Source of the DNA: Pseudogemmobacter faecipullorum
Lineage (GTDB): Bacteria; Pseudomonadota; Alphaproteobacteria; Rhodobacterales; Rhodobacteraceae
Direction: 5' to 3'
Length of the DNA stretch: 64,000 bases
NCBI RefSeq assembly: GCF_020539525.1
Contig: NZ_JACDXX010000001.1
Coordinates: 186,001 to 250,000 of the forward strand
Below are positions 37,652 through 47,699 of this stretch, in pieces. The notes below the pieces were generated by a model. That model made no database searches and had not been told where the DNA came from. It worked only from the letters and a program-made list of their open reading frames with translations. Each line of letters starts with the position of its first letter. Position 1 is the stretch's first letter. Both the position numbers and the translations under genes were made by a program.

Positions 37652-38911
37652 ATGGGCCCCATCCAGAGTTTTGAGGATCTGATCGGTTTTCTGCTGCGCC
37701 GGCGCTGGATCATTCTCACCGCGATACTGATCTGCGCGGTGATCGGCACCCTTTATGCGCTGCAGCGCCCGCATCGCTACACTGCTTTCACCTCGATTGA
37801 GGTACAGACCGCCCAGGTCACCGGCACCAGCCCGGCCGGCGAGCGCAGCGAGCCCGGCCGCGAAGCAGCCCAGATGCTGCAGACCGTGCGCCACCGGCTG
37901 ACCACCCGCGACAATCTGCTGGCGCTGGCAGAGAGCTATGGGCTTTTCAGCGACAGCCCGGGCCTGTCGCCGGATGAAAAAGTCTCGCAGCTGCGCCTCG
38001 CCATAGCTTTCGACACCATCCTGGGCAATGATACCGGCTGGAATGGCGTGGCCCCGATCACCGCCATCGTGCTCAGTGTCACCTGGGATAATGCCGATCT
38101 GGCGGCGCGGCTTGCCAATGATCTGGCAGGCCAGCTGATGGAAATGTCTTCGAGTGGCCAGATCCGTCAGGCGCGCGATACCTATGAGTTTTTCAACGAA
38201 AAGCGCAGGGCTGCCGAGACCGAGATCACCGGCCAGGAAGAACAGATATCGCTGTATCGCAGCACCAATGCCGCCTCACTGCCCCCCGCTACAGCGGCAC
38301 TCCGCGATGAGCTGGTCGGCATTGGCACCGAGCTGCGCGCGCTCGACAGCCAGCTTCTGACCGCCAATGATGAATCCCGCCGCCTCACTGGCCGCGAGAT
38401 CATCCGCCCCACCGACCGACAGCGCCTGCTTGAGCTTGAGGATCAGATCCTGTTGCTGAGCGGCCAGAAAGACGCGCTTGAGCTAAGCCGCACGGCGCTG
38501 GAAAGCCGGCTGGCCGGGGTGCCGGATATCGAGCGCGGTCTGGCCGATCTGGAACGCCGTCTGGAACAGAGCCGCCGTGATTTTGACAGTGCCACCATGG
38601 CCCTCTCCAATGCGGAATCGGCGCTGCAGCTGGCCGAAACCCGGCAGCGGGAACGCTTTGCGGTGCTGGACCGGGCGATGACGCCAGAGCATCCCTCTGG
38701 TCCCTCGCGCCGGATGTATGTGATGGCGGCAGCCCTGGCCGGGGCAGCCCTTGGCTTTGCCCTCGGCTTTGCCATGGAGCTGATGCGCCCGGTGATCCGC
38801 ACCTCGGCGCAACTGCAGCGCGAGCTGGGCATCCGCCCGCTGATCGCCATCCCGCAGCTTGAGCTGGCACCCGGAACCCGGCGCCGGCGCTGGTGGCGCC
38901 GGATGGGCTGA
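37652..38911 (+). CDS. Chain-length determinant protein (Wzz/PCP family)
   Basis: Controls polymer length in the Wzx/Wzy pathway. The Wzz N-terminus DLIGFLLRRRWIILTAILICAVIG gives the first membrane helix, followed by a long periplasmic part rich in coiled coil (about residues 160-345), a Pro-rich LDRAMTPEHPSGPSRR segment just before the second helix (MAAALAGAALGFALGFAME), and a short Arg-rich cytoplasmic end. It is paired with the upstream Wzc-like ATPase, separating the two halves of a Wzc. A terminator follows at 39016. Confidence 0.92.
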   Translation: MGPIQSFEDLIGFLLRRRWIILTAILICAVIGTLYALQRPHRYTAFTSIEVQTAQVTGTSPAGERSEPGREAAQMLQTVRHRLTTRDNLLALAESYGLFSDSPGLSPDEKVSQLRLAIAFDTILGNDTGWNGVAPITAIVLSVTWDNADLAARLANDLAGQLMEMSSSGQIRQARDTYEFFNEKRRAAETEITGQEEQISLYRSTNAASLPPATAALRDELVGIGTELRALDSQLLTANDESRRLTGREIIRPTDRQRLLELEDQILLLSGQKDALELSRTALESRLAGVPDIERGLADLERRLEQSRRDFDSATMALSNAESALQLAETRQRERFAVLDRAMTPEHPSGPSRRMYVMAAALAGAALGFALGFAMELMRPVIRTSAQLQRELGIRPLIAIPQLELAPGTRRRRWWRRMG

Positions 38912-39015
38912 AAGCCCCCCGCTCCGGAACAGCACTGGAGCAGCTCTGGCCCCTCCCCTTTCCCATCCCGGATCCTGCAGGATCCCGGAGCAAGGCCCCA
39001 GGATCCGCATTATAA

Positions 39016-39043
39016 AAAGCCCGCCCGGAACCGGACGGGCTTT
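39016..39043. terminator. Bidirectional rho-independent terminator
   Basis: AAAGCCCG-C-CCGG pairs with CCGG-A-CGGGCTTT (one mismatch, two-base loop). The A and T tracts at the ends suit termination in both directions, between the convergent Wzz and ExoY-like genes. Confidence 0.8.
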
Positions 39044-39117
39044 GCATTTCAGCCTCAGCTTTCGCCGCTCATCAGGCCCTAGAAAGGCAGCGGGGGCGCG
39101 GCTGGCAGCGCCAGGGC

Positions 39118-39900
<783 letters not shown>

Positions 39901-40333
39901 TGTCAGCAGCCGATCAACAAATGTAGTGCTTCGGGAGAGAATACATACCGGAAGCCCTGAACAGGCTCCGCATTCGCCACCGGCAGCATGCAAAAACTAA
40001 CTATCATCCTCAGCACTCATAAAGAATGCCCCCAGCTCCGATAATAGCGGACTGGCCCCCGTCAGGCTACGGAAGAGATAGCGGCATTGATCACAATTTG
40101 GCCACGTTTACACTTGAATTTCGCCACATGGGCGAATTTTTCCGGATGAATGGCCGCTCTTTCGCGCGCTGATTGAATGATGTATTTCACCCGCCGAATT
40201 CTTTCATGGCTGATTCGAACAGCCGTTTCCGGATCTGACCCCGCCTTTCCAGGTGGCAAATTGTCCCTCCCCCATATCAGATGCGAAGCCGGGTTTCCGG
40301 CTCAGGGACAATCGTTTTTTCTGACCAGCCCTC
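39901..40333. other. Long leader/regulatory region upstream of the ExoY-like gene
   Basis: About 430 bases with lower GC than the flanks and several AT-rich runs (for example GATTGAATGATGTATTT near 40171). It contains the dyad at 40120-40136 and an imperfect palindrome, GGCTG-ATTCGAA-CAGCC, at 40208-40224. It lies between two minus-strand genes and probably carries the promoter of the ExoY-like gene. No open frame with a credible start was found. Confidence 0.5.
40120..40141. promoter_or_regulatory. Inverted repeat with T-run upstream of the ExoY-like gene
   Basis: TTCGCC-ACATG-GGCGAA followed by TTTTT on the plus strand. As RNA on the plus strand it resembles a small terminator, but no plus-strand gene ends here; on the minus strand it sits about 220 bases before the ExoY-like start, where an operator or leader hairpin would be expected. 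Confidence 0.4.
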
Positions 40334-40543
40334 TCAGCCCTCGCCCTGGCGCAAAAAACCGGACCTGGCCCGGTCACAGGGTCCGAATCGTCGTTTTTTG
40401 TAAAAGGCCAGGATCAGCAGCAGGCTGGCCCCGCTCAGACTATAGCTCAGCACAATGACCAGCAGGGACTGCCCCGTCAGCGCCGCAAAGGCCATGCCCA
40501 TGCCCGCTGCTGCGATCGACAAAAGGATCAGTCCTGCAGTCAT
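40334..40543 (-). CDS. Small two-helix membrane protein, possibly an ExoX/SyrA-type exopolysaccharide regulator
   Basis: A 69-residue protein from ATG at 40541-40543, which has an excellent GGGGGAGGA ribosome site. Two hydrophobic helices (about residues 3-22 and 26-47) are joined by TGQSLL, and a basic tail YKKRRFG follows. Size, topology and position next to an ExoY-like gene recall the ExoX/SyrA repressors of rhizobial exopolysaccharide synthesis, which restrain ExoY. Sequence similarity cannot be established by eye, so the role is an inference; existence of the gene is well supported by its ribosome site. Confidence 0.6.
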   Translation of the reverse strand: MTAGLILLSIAAAGMGMAFAALTGQSLLVIVLSYSLSGASLLLILAFYKKRRFGPCDRARSGFLRQGEG

Positions 40544-40693
40544 CGGTCCTCCCCCCGAAACGGTCGGATCTTTTCCGCCACTCCTGAACAATCACATTTT
40601 TAGGGGGAGTTTGGAGCGAAACAGTTAACAAAGTACTATCGTCAGCGAATTCAGGCCTGCCGCTACGTCAGATTCCAGCGGCTTCAGGCCGGA

Positions 40694-41569
40694 TTACTCC
40701 TCGGCCAGGGCGCTCAGATAGCTGCCATAGTCATTTTTACCGTAGAGCCGCGCCTGGCTGAGCAAAAGCGCGCGACTGATCCAGCCCTGACGCCAGGCGA
40801 TTTCATCCGGAGAGCCGACCTGCAGCCCCTGCCTCTGGGTCAGAGTGCGGACAAAATTGCCGGCATCCAGCAGGCTGGCATGGGTGCCGGTATCAAGCCA
40901 GGCAAAGCCGCGCCCCAGCTTTTCAACCTTCAGCTCGCCCCCGGCACGGTAGATTTCCAAAAGATCGGCAATCTCCAGCTCGCCCCGGGGCGAAGGCTTC
41001 ACCTGCGCCGCCAGCTCCGGGGCACGGCCATCGAGGAAATACAGCCCGGTCACCGCGAAATTCGACGGCGGCTTAACCGGCTTTTCAATGATCGCGCGCA
41101 CATTGCCCGCCGCGTCGAAATCGACCACGCCATAGCGTTCCGGGTCTGCGACATGATAGCCAAACACCGTGCCACCGGTTTCACGCGCCCCGGCTGCCGC
41201 CAGCGCCTCCGGCAGGCCATGGCCAAAGAAGATATTATCGCCGAGCACCATGGCCGAGGGCGCCCCTGCGAGGAAATCCGCCGCCAGCAGATAGGCCTGG
41301 GCCAGCCCCTCCGGACGTGGCTGGCTGATCCAGGTCAGCGTCAGCCCCCACTGGCTGCCATCGCCCATCAGCCGCTGGAACTGGCTCTGATCCTCAGGGG
41401 TGGTGATCACCGCGATGTCGCGGATCCCGGCCAGCATCAGCACTGAAAGCGGATAATAGATCATCGGCTTGTCATAAAGCGGCAGGAGCTGTTTTGAGAC
41501 GCCCATGGTGATCGGATAAAGCCGGGTACCCGAACCACCGGCGAGGATAATGCCCTTGCGTGTCGTCAT
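40694..41569 (-). CDS. rmlA: Glucose-1-phosphate thymidylyltransferase RmlA
   Basis: Makes dTDP-glucose from dTTP and glucose-1-phosphate, step one of dTDP-L-rhamnose synthesis. Nucleotide-binding signature GGSGTRLYPIT at the N-terminus, then KQLLPLYDKPMIYYPLS, LGDNIFFGHG and IIEKPVKPPSN; 291 residues as in RfbA. Its start overlaps the rmlD stop by four bases. Last gene of rmlC-rmlB-rmlD-rmlA. Confidence 0.97.
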   Translation of the reverse strand: MTTRKGIILAGGSGTRLYPITMGVSKQLLPLYDKPMIYYPLSVLMLAGIRDIAVITTPEDQSQFQRLMGDGSQWGLTLTWISQPRPEGLAQAYLLAADFLAGAPSAMVLGDNIFFGHGLPEALAAAGARETGGTVFGYHVADPERYGVVDFDAAGNVRAIIEKPVKPPSNFAVTGLYFLDGRAPELAAQVKPSPRGELEIADLLEIYRAGGELKVEKLGRGFAWLDTGTHASLLDAGNFVRTLTQRQGLQVGSPDEIAWRQGWISRALLLSQARLYGKNDYGSYLSALAEE

Positions 41570-42426
41570 GGCTGAAGCTCCTTCAGAACCGCGTCGAGAC
41601 CCTGCCGCCAGTCGGGCCGGGCCATGCCAAATGCTGTTTCAAATGCCGAACAGTCGAGGCGCGAATTCAGCGGCCGCTGTGCGGGGGTCGGATAATCTGT
41701 GGTGGGAATGCCCTCAATGCGGCAGTCCAGCCCGGCGCGGGCCATGATTGCGCGGGCGAAATCCGCCCAGCTCACATCCGGAGCGCCCGAAAAGTGATGC
41801 GTGCCGCCCGGGGCGCCTTCGCGCATCGCCCCGGCAGCCCGGACCAGAGCCGCCGCAATCGCCGCAGCCGGGGTAGGACCGCCATGCTGATCATCGACCA
41901 CTTTCAGCAAGGGACGTTCCGCACCCAGCCGCAGCATGGTTTTCACGAAATTCGCGCCATGGGCCGAAAAGACCCAGGAGCAGCGCAGGATCAGCCAGGC
42001 GCCCCCCGCTGCACGCACTCCTTCCTCGCCCTGCAGCTTGCTGCGGCCATAGGCGCCGAGCGGGCCGGTCGGATCCCCGGGCTGAAACGGCTGATCGCCG
42101 CTGCCGTCAAAGACGTAATCACTTGAGACATGCAGGAAGGGGATGCCCAGAACCGCGCATTGCGCCGCCATCGCCGCCGGAGCAGCGCCGTTTACAAGGG
42201 TTGCAGCGGCCTCATCACCCTCAGCTTTGTCGACAGCCGTCCAGGCCGCAGCATTGATCACCGCCTCGGGCGCATATGCCCGGATCTGCGCCGCACAGGC
42301 GGAGGGGTCGAGCAGATCAGCCTGATCGCGACCAAGGAAGCTTGCCTCAGGGAGCAGCCGCGCCAGCTCGCGCGCCAGCTGGCCGGTCTTGCCAAAGACA
42401 AGGAAACGCGACGGCGCGAGGCTCAC
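41566..42426 (-). CDS. rmlD: dTDP-4-dehydrorhamnose reductase RmlD
   Basis: Final NAD(P)H-dependent reduction to dTDP-L-rhamnose. An SDR-type enzyme: [16 protein letters not shown] nucleotide site, [23 protein letters not shown], the active-site YGRSKLQGE (Tyr-x3-Lys), and RCSWVFS. The GTG at 42424-42426 overlaps the rmlB stop as GTGA and gives a 286-residue protein of normal length; further upstream codons fall inside rmlB. Confidence 0.95.
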   Translation of the reverse strand: MSLAPSRFLVFGKTGQLARELARLLPEASFLGRDQADLLDPSACAAQIRAYAPEAVINAAAWTAVDKAEGDEAAATLVNGAAPAAMAAQCAVLGIPFLHVSSDYVFDGSGDQPFQPGDPTGPLGAYGRSKLQGEEGVRAAGGAWLILRCSWVFSAHGANFVKTMLRLGAERPLLKVVDDQHGGPTPAAAIAAALVRAAGAMREGAPGGTHHFSGAPDVSWADFARAIMARAGLDCRIEGIPTTDYPTPAQRPLNSRLDCSAFETAFGMARPDWRQGLDAVLKELQP

Positions 42427-43472
42427 GCCTTCACCCCCAGCCGCTGCCCCACGCCCTGGCGCGCCAGCAGCGGCTGCCACCAGGCAGCATTGTTCAGATA
42501 CCAGTCAACGGTGCGTTCCAGCCCTTCCTCCACCGTGACCGAGGGGCGCCAGCCCAGCTCGTCGCGGATCCGCGAAGGGTCGATAGCATAGCGCGCATCA
42601 TGGCCGGGGCGGTCGATGACAAAACTGATCTGATCGGCATAGGAGCCCTCAGCCTTCGGACGTTTACGGTCGAGAATGGCGCAAAGGCTCTGCACCAGTT
42701 CCAGATTGCTGCGCTCATTCTCGCCGCCGATATTATAGCTGCGCCCGGTCAGCCCTTTTTCGGCCACCAGCAGCAAAGCATCGGCGTGATCCTCGACATA
42801 GAGCCAGTCGCGGATATTAGAGCCATCGCCATAGATCGGCAGCGGCTTTCCGGCGAGAGCGTTCAGGATGATCACCGGGATCAGCTTTTCCGGGAAGTGA
42901 TAGGGGCCGTAATTGTTCGAGCAATTGGTCAGCACCACCGGCAGGCCATAGGTCTCGCCCCAGGCGCGCACCAGATGGTCCGAAGCTGCTTTTGAGGCCG
43001 AATAGGGCGAGCGCGGATCATAGGCGGTCGCTTCGGTGAAGAGCACCTCAGGATCGGCGGGCAGTGAGCCAAAGACCTCATCCGTGGAAATATGGTGGAA
43101 GCGGAAGCCCTCCGGCCGCCCGGCCCGGCTCCAGTAAGCACGCGCCGCTTCCAGCATGTTAAACGTGCCGGTGATATTGGTCTCGATGAAATCACCGGGG
43201 CCATCAATCGAGCGGTCAACATGGCTCTCCGCCGCCAGATGCATCACCAGATCGGGCTGATGCGCGCTGAAGATCCGGTCCAGCGCGGCGCGGTCGCGAA
43301 TATCGGCCTGTTCAAACTGATAGAGCGGGCTGCCCTCGACAGTGGCGAGGCTGTCAAGGCAGGCGGCATAGGTCAGCGCGTCAAGGTTAACCACCTCATG
43401 CCCGCGCGCCACGGCGAGACGCACAACGGCCGAGCCAATAAACCCCGCCCCTCCGGTGACCAGCAGCTTCAT
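42423..43472 (-). CDS. rmlB: dTDP-glucose 4,6-dehydratase RmlB
   Basis: Converts dTDP-glucose to the 4-keto-6-deoxy sugar with bound NAD+. Visible are [31 protein letters not shown], the STDEVFG active-site segment, and [15 protein letters not shown] with the catalytic Tyr-Lys pair; [17 protein letters not shown] is also family-typical. 349 residues. Coupled to rmlC before and rmlD after by four-base overlaps. Confidence 0.97.
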   Translation of the reverse strand: MKLLVTGGAGFIGSAVVRLAVARGHEVVNLDALTYAACLDSLATVEGSPLYQFEQADIRDRAALDRIFSAHQPDLVMHLAAESHVDRSIDGPGDFIETNITGTFNMLEAARAYWSRAGRPEGFRFHHISTDEVFGSLPADPEVLFTEATAYDPRSPYSASKAASDHLVRAWGETYGLPVVLTNCSNNYGPYHFPEKLIPVIILNALAGKPLPIYGDGSNIRDWLYVEDHADALLLVAEKGLTGRSYNIGGENERSNLELVQSLCAILDRKRPKAEGSYADQISFVIDRPGHDARYAIDPSRIRDELGWRPSVTVEEGLERTVDWYLNNAAWWQPLLARQGVGQRLGVKA

Positions 43473-44041
43473 TTCATCCCCTCATAGCGAAACGGGCGCG
43501 GCGCATCTTTCAGCAGCGGCGCCCCCTTGTCTTTATCCGAGAGCACCGGGCCGCCCTCGGGCAGATCCCCCCAGTCGATGCCGATCCCGGGATCATCCCA
43601 GCGCACCGCGCCATCACAGTCCGGGGCGTAGAAATCCGAGCATTTATACTGCACCTCAACATCCGGGCTCAGGGTGACAAAGCCATGCAGGAAACCTTTC
43701 GGGACCAAGAGCTGCTGCCCGTTCTCAGCCGAGAGACGCTGTGACACCCATTGGCCAAAACGCGGACTTCCCGCACGAAAATCCACCGCAACATCGAGGA
43801 TCGCCCCCCTGGTGCAGCGCACCAGCTTATCCTGGGCATGGGGATGCGACTGATAATGCAGCCCGCGCAAAGTGCCCTGCACCGCCGAGAAAGAATGGTT
43901 ATCCTGCACCCAGTCAATCCCGATCCCGGCCCCGGCCATGACGCGCGCGCTGAAGGTTTCGCTGAACCAGCCCCTGGCATCGCCAAAGCGGCGCGGCGTC
44001 AGGATCAGAACCTCGGGCAAAGTGCTTGCTTCAATCAACAT
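43469..44041 (-). CDS. rmlC: dTDP-4-dehydrorhamnose 3,5-epimerase RmlC
   Basis: Cupin-fold epimerase acting between RmlB and RmlD. Signatures: [35 protein letters not shown] with the catalytic His, and the [28 protein letters not shown] strand. The ATG at 44041 gives 190 residues; a GTG at 44056 is in frame. First gene of the coupled rmlCBDA set and 46 bases downstream of the flippase gene, so likely in one transcript with it. Confidence 0.96.
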   Translation of the reverse strand: MLIEASTLPEVLILTPRRFGDARGWFSETFSARVMAGAGIGIDWVQDNHSFSAVQGTLRGLHYQSHPHAQDKLVRCTRGAILDVAVDFRAGSPRFGQWVSQRLSAENGQQLLVPKGFLHGFVTLSPDVEVQYKCSDFYAPDCDGAVRWDDPGIGIDWGDLPEGGPVLSDKDKGAPLLKDAPRPFRYEGMK

Positions 44042-44087
44042 CAGCCTCAGTCTCACCTTCTTAACTCAGGGCCATACGCTCCGCTCG

Positions 44088-45431
44088 TCAGCGCCACAGA
44101 CTTACCAGGCCCGGCCAGCGCAGGAAAACAAGTGTGAGCATCAGCACAGCGGCCAGTCCACCAGCCGTCAGATCATGCCGCCGGTCCCAGGCGCGATGCC
44201 GCTTTGCCAGCAGAATGACGCAAAAATGCGCCAGTATCAGGGCGCAGCAAAGGCCGGCCAGCGCCCCGCCAAGGCCACCGGCCCAGGTGCCGATCAGCAG
44301 CGCGGTTGTCTGCAGCCCCGCCCGCGCCGCCTGCAGCAGGAAAAATCCGCGTCCGTCGCCTGCTGCCAGCGCCGCCTGATCATAGGTCATACCCAGCACC
44401 AGCGGCATCTGCGCCAGCGCCACCCCGGTCATGATCACGCCGACATCCGCATAGCGCGCATCATAGAGCAGTTTCGCCAAAGGATCGCCGAACAAAGCCA
44501 GCACCGTCAGCATCGACAATGTGACCAGCGACAAAAGCAGCCGCAGCTTCTGCATTTTCAGATCCCCCGCAGCGCTGCTGCCTGGCGGGTGGTCGCGGTA
44601 GAGCGGCATCATGATCCGCCCCACCACCACCCCCGCCATCAGTGCCGGGAATGAGGCGAGAAACCAGCCGATATTATAATGGCCAAGCTCGGTCATGCTC
44701 AGCCAGACGCCGAGGATGATTTTATCGCCCTGGGTCAGCAGGAAGCCGCAGGCGGTCGAGATCATGATCCATTTGCCGAAATGCACCAGTTCGCGCGCGG
44801 CCTCGCTGTCCCATTCAAAGCGGTTGCCGCGCCCGGGCAGAAACAGAAGACTGAACAGGAGATTGATCAGGGCGGTGGCAAGGCTTCCCGCCACCAGCGC
44901 CCAGATTGAGCCGGTGGCCAGCGCCACGGCAATCATGATCCCAATGCCAAGCACCTGGCCCGCCAGCTCGAGCAGCGTCACCCGCACCAGCAGCAGATGG
45001 CGGTGCGCCGTATCGATCTTGGTGGGCCAGAAACCGCCGATCAGCAGCGACAGCGCCCCGACCGGCACCAGCCAGGCCAGCTCCGGCACGGCGTAGAACC
45101 GCGAAACCGGCCAGGCCAGCGCACAGGCCAGCAGCCACAGGATGGCTCCACGTAAGACATTGATCGTCCAGGCGGTGTTCAGGAAGCGCGGATCATCGCC
45201 CCGGGGCGAGCGCATGATCGCCGGGCCGATGCCCACATCGGAAAACAGCTGCAGCCCCTGCAAAACGACGAAGACCAGCGCCATGATGCCAAAGGCTTCG
45301 GGGTAAAGCAGCCGGGTCAGGATCAGGTTCGAGGCCAGCCGGACGAATTGCGAGGCGGCATAGCAGCCCGCCACCACCACCCCGCCCCCGAGGGCGCGCC
45401 GGAATAATCCCTGGCTCCGCTCAGCCGACAT
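44088..45431 (-). CDS. Wzx-type lipopolysaccharide/exopolysaccharide flippase
   Basis: A 447-residue integral membrane protein of the MOP superfamily with about twelve to fourteen helices, expected to flip undecaprenyl-linked repeat units across the inner membrane. The N-terminal AASQFVRLASNLILTRLLYPEAFGIMAL and the region GFLLTQGDKIILGVWLSMTELGHYNIGW are typical of the WzxC/polysaccharide-transporter group. ATG at 45429-45431 follows a GGAGAG site. It diverges from a GT4 gene across 184 bases that should contain both promoters. Confidence 0.92.
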   Translation of the reverse strand: MSAERSQGLFRRALGGGVVVAGCYAASQFVRLASNLILTRLLYPEAFGIMALVFVVLQGLQLFSDVGIGPAIMRSPRGDDPRFLNTAWTINVLRGAILWLLACALAWPVSRFYAVPELAWLVPVGALSLLIGGFWPTKIDTAHRHLLLVRVTLLELAGQVLGIGIMIAVALATGSIWALVAGSLATALINLLFSLLFLPGRGNRFEWDSEAARELVHFGKWIMISTACGFLLTQGDKIILGVWLSMTELGHYNIGWFLASFPALMAGVVVGRIMMPLYRDHPPGSSAAGDLKMQKLRLLLSLVTLSMLTVLALFGDPLAKLLYDARYADVGVIMTGVALAQMPLVLGMTYDQAALAAGDGRGFFLLQAARAGLQTTALLIGTWAGGLGGALAGLCCALILAHFCVILLAKRHRAWDRRHDLTAGGLAAVLMLTLVFLRWPGLVSLWR

Positions 45432-45615
45432 GCTACTCTCCCTCTCCGGGCCACGCTTACCACAGTGCAACCTGAAGATGCAGTCCGGCATCTCCTGCGG
45501 CACCGGAATGTCACGAAGCGGAACCGAACCTGTGATTTTCAGGCTTTGCGCTTGCATCACAGCCCAGCCGCGCGGATCCTCTGCCGGCTGCCACCGGAGC
45601 ACCAGCTTTCGTTTC

Positions 45616-46863
45616 ATGAAAATCGCCTATCTGGTCAACACCTATCCTCTGCCATCGCAGACTTTCATCCGGCGTGAGATCCTCGCGCTGGAGCGGTCTG
45701 GCTGGACTGTGCAGCGCTTTGCCATGCGCTCCGGCCGCGAACGCCTGAGTGATCCGGCCGATCTGGCCGAAGACGGGCGGACCGAGCATCTGCTCAAACG
45801 CGGCCTTCCGGGCCTGGCAAAGACCGCCCTGCCCTTTGCCCTGCGCCGCCCGCGAGCGGCTTTGGCGGCTTTACGCCTGGCCCTGGCCTGCGGCGGGCGC
45901 GGCGCGGGCGGGGCGCCGGGCACCGGCGGGCGGCTGCGCCATCTGGTCTACTGGCTGGAAGCGGCCGAGGTGGCGCGGCGCTGCCATGAGCTGCGGATGC
46001 CGCATATCCATGCCCATTTCGGCACCAATTCCACCACCGTCGCCATGCTGGCGGCCGTCATTGGCGGCTTGGGCTATTCCTTCACCACCCATGGCCCCGA
46101 GGAATTCGACGCGGTCAGGGCGCATTCGCTGGCGGAAAAGCTGCAGGGCGCCGATTTTGCCGTGGCGATTTCCGCTTTTGGCCGCTCGCAGCTGTGCCGC
46201 CAGGCCCGGCTTGAGGACTGGCCACGCCTGCATGTGATCCATTGCGGCATCGAGCCCTGGCGCTTTGCCGAACCGGGGCCAATGCCCGCCGGGCCGCGCC
46301 GGCTGGTAGCGATTGGCAGGCTGTCCGAGCAGAAGGGCTTTCCCCTGCTGATCGATGCCATGGCGATGGTTGCCACGGCTTTGCCCGGCCTGCATCTGAC
46401 CCTGATCGGTGAGGGCGAGCTGCGCCCGGCCATTGAGGCACGGATTGCCGCTCTCGGGCTGGGGGAGCGGGTGACGCTGACCGGCTGGCTGGATGAGGCA
46501 GGGGTCCGCAGCGAGCTGGCGCGCAGCCATGCGCTGGTCCTGCCCTCTTTCGCCGAGGGCCTGCCCATGGTGATCATGGAGGCTTTCGCCTCCGGGCGGC
46601 CCGCCATTGCCAGCGCCATCGCCGGGGTGCCCGAACTGGTGACCCCTGGCACCGGCTGGCTGGTGCCGGCAGGGGATGCGGCGGCGCTGGCCGAAGCTAT
46701 CCGCAATTTCGCCGCCGTACCGACCGAAGTGCTGGAACGGATGGGCCGGGACGCGCGGCAGGCGGTGCTGCGCGAGCATGATATCGACACCGAGGCCAGC
46801 AAGCTTGCCACCCTGTTCCGGCTCTCGATGGCCATGCCCGCCCCTGGTGAAGATGCACACTAG
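45616..46863 (+). CDS. Glycosyltransferase family 4 (WcaL/colanic-acid type)
   Basis: A retaining GT-B enzyme of 415 residues. The N-terminus MKIAYLVNTYPLPSQTFIRREI is diagnostic of the WcaL/AmsK-like branch. HIHAHFGTNSTTVAML, VIHCGIEPWRF, AIGRLSEQKGFPLLIDA and the E-x7-E block FAEGLPMVIMEAFASGRPAIA are all present. ATG at 45616 is chosen because it begins the conserved N-terminus; upstream in-frame sequence is the opposite-strand flippase leader. Its 3' end overlaps the convergent next gene by four bases. Confidence 0.93.
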   Translation: MKIAYLVNTYPLPSQTFIRREILALERSGWTVQRFAMRSGRERLSDPADLAEDGRTEHLLKRGLPGLAKTALPFALRRPRAALAALRLALACGGRGAGGAPGTGGRLRHLVYWLEAAEVARRCHELRMPHIHAHFGTNSTTVAMLAAVIGGLGYSFTTHGPEEFDAVRAHSLAEKLQGADFAVAISAFGRSQLCRQARLEDWPRLHVIHCGIEPWRFAEPGPMPAGPRRLVAIGRLSEQKGFPLLIDAMAMVATALPGLHLTLIGEGELRPAIEARIAALGLGERVTLTGWLDEAGVRSELARSHALVLPSFAEGLPMVIMEAFASGRPAIASAIAGVPELVTPGTGWLVPAGDAAALAEAIRNFAAVPTEVLERMGRDARQAVLREHDIDTEASKLATLFRLSMAMPAPGEDAH

Positions 46864-47699
46864 CGGCCGCGGGTAAAGCCCTGCGGGCCGCGCCCCAGCC
46901 GCACCGCCAGCGCCACCGCAGCATAGGCCAGAAAGCCATGCGGCGCGCGCAGGATCAGGGCCAGAAGTCCGGCCTTGCCGAGCGGCGGCTTGTCCTCGCG
47001 CGCCAGAATCCCCGGATACAAAGCCTCCAGCTCGCGCACGCCGCGATCCTGACGCCTGCGCACCCTGACCAGCGCCCGGAAGCCCTCGGCCATCGGCCAG
47101 TCATAGGGCGCGGCAATCTGCACCCGCTCCTGCGGGGTGAACTGCAGCCGCACGAAAGTATCGTCTGAAATCAGATCCGGAAAATCCCCCCAGCGGGCCC
47201 GGCCTGCCCTATTGACCGCGTAAAGCCCGTAGCCCGGCGCGACGGAGCGGGCGAAGGGCAGGCTTTGCCAGAATGTCGCATAGGCCCTTGTCACCGCCGA
47301 AGCCGGGCGCGGCACCACGGGCCTGGCCCCGGCATAAAGCGCGCGCGCCGGGGAAAGTGCCGTGCAAAGCCCCGCCATCACCCCGGCTGAGACCACGCAA
47401 TCCGCGTCGAGACAGGCCCGTATCGCCCCCCGGGCCATACTGTCTCCGGCATTAAGCGCCCCAGGTTTTGAGCCTTCGGCCCGCTCGGTCACCCGCAGAT
47501 CCCAGCCCGGCGGTGGCCGCATCGCCCTGGCCCTGTCAGCCGTGCGGTCCTGGCAGCCATTGGCCACCAGGATCACCTCGCCCCGCGCCGCCCCTGGCAG
47601 CGGGTCCGAGGCAAAGACCGCGCTGAGGCAGGCCTCAATCCAGGCCTCCTCATTCGAGGCCGGAATGATCACGCTCAGCAGCGGCGGCTGGCTCAGCAT
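46860..47699 (-). CDS. Glycosyltransferase family 2
   Basis: A GT-A enzyme with LLSVIIPASNEEAWIEACL at the N-terminus, VILVANGCQDRTAD, GSKPGALNAGDSMA and the DxD-type ACLDADCVVS. Region SDDTFVRLQFTPQERV carries the second acidic pair. The start ATG at 47697-47699 overlaps the upstream glycoside-hydrolase-like gene by seven bases, so the two are coupled. A hydrophobic helix near the C-terminus suggests membrane association. Substrate unknown. Confidence 0.88.
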   Translation of the reverse strand: MLSQPPLLSVIIPASNEEAWIEACLSAVFASDPLPGAARGEVILVANGCQDRTADRARAMRPPPGWDLRVTERAEGSKPGALNAGDSMARGAIRACLDADCVVSAGVMAGLCTALSPARALYAGARPVVPRPASAVTRAYATFWQSLPFARSVAPGYGLYAVNRAGRARWGDFPDLISDDTFVRLQFTPQERVQIAAPYDWPMAEGFRALVRVRRRQDRGVRELEALYPGILAREDKPPLGKAGLLALILRAPHGFLAYAAVALAVRLGRGPQGFTRGR

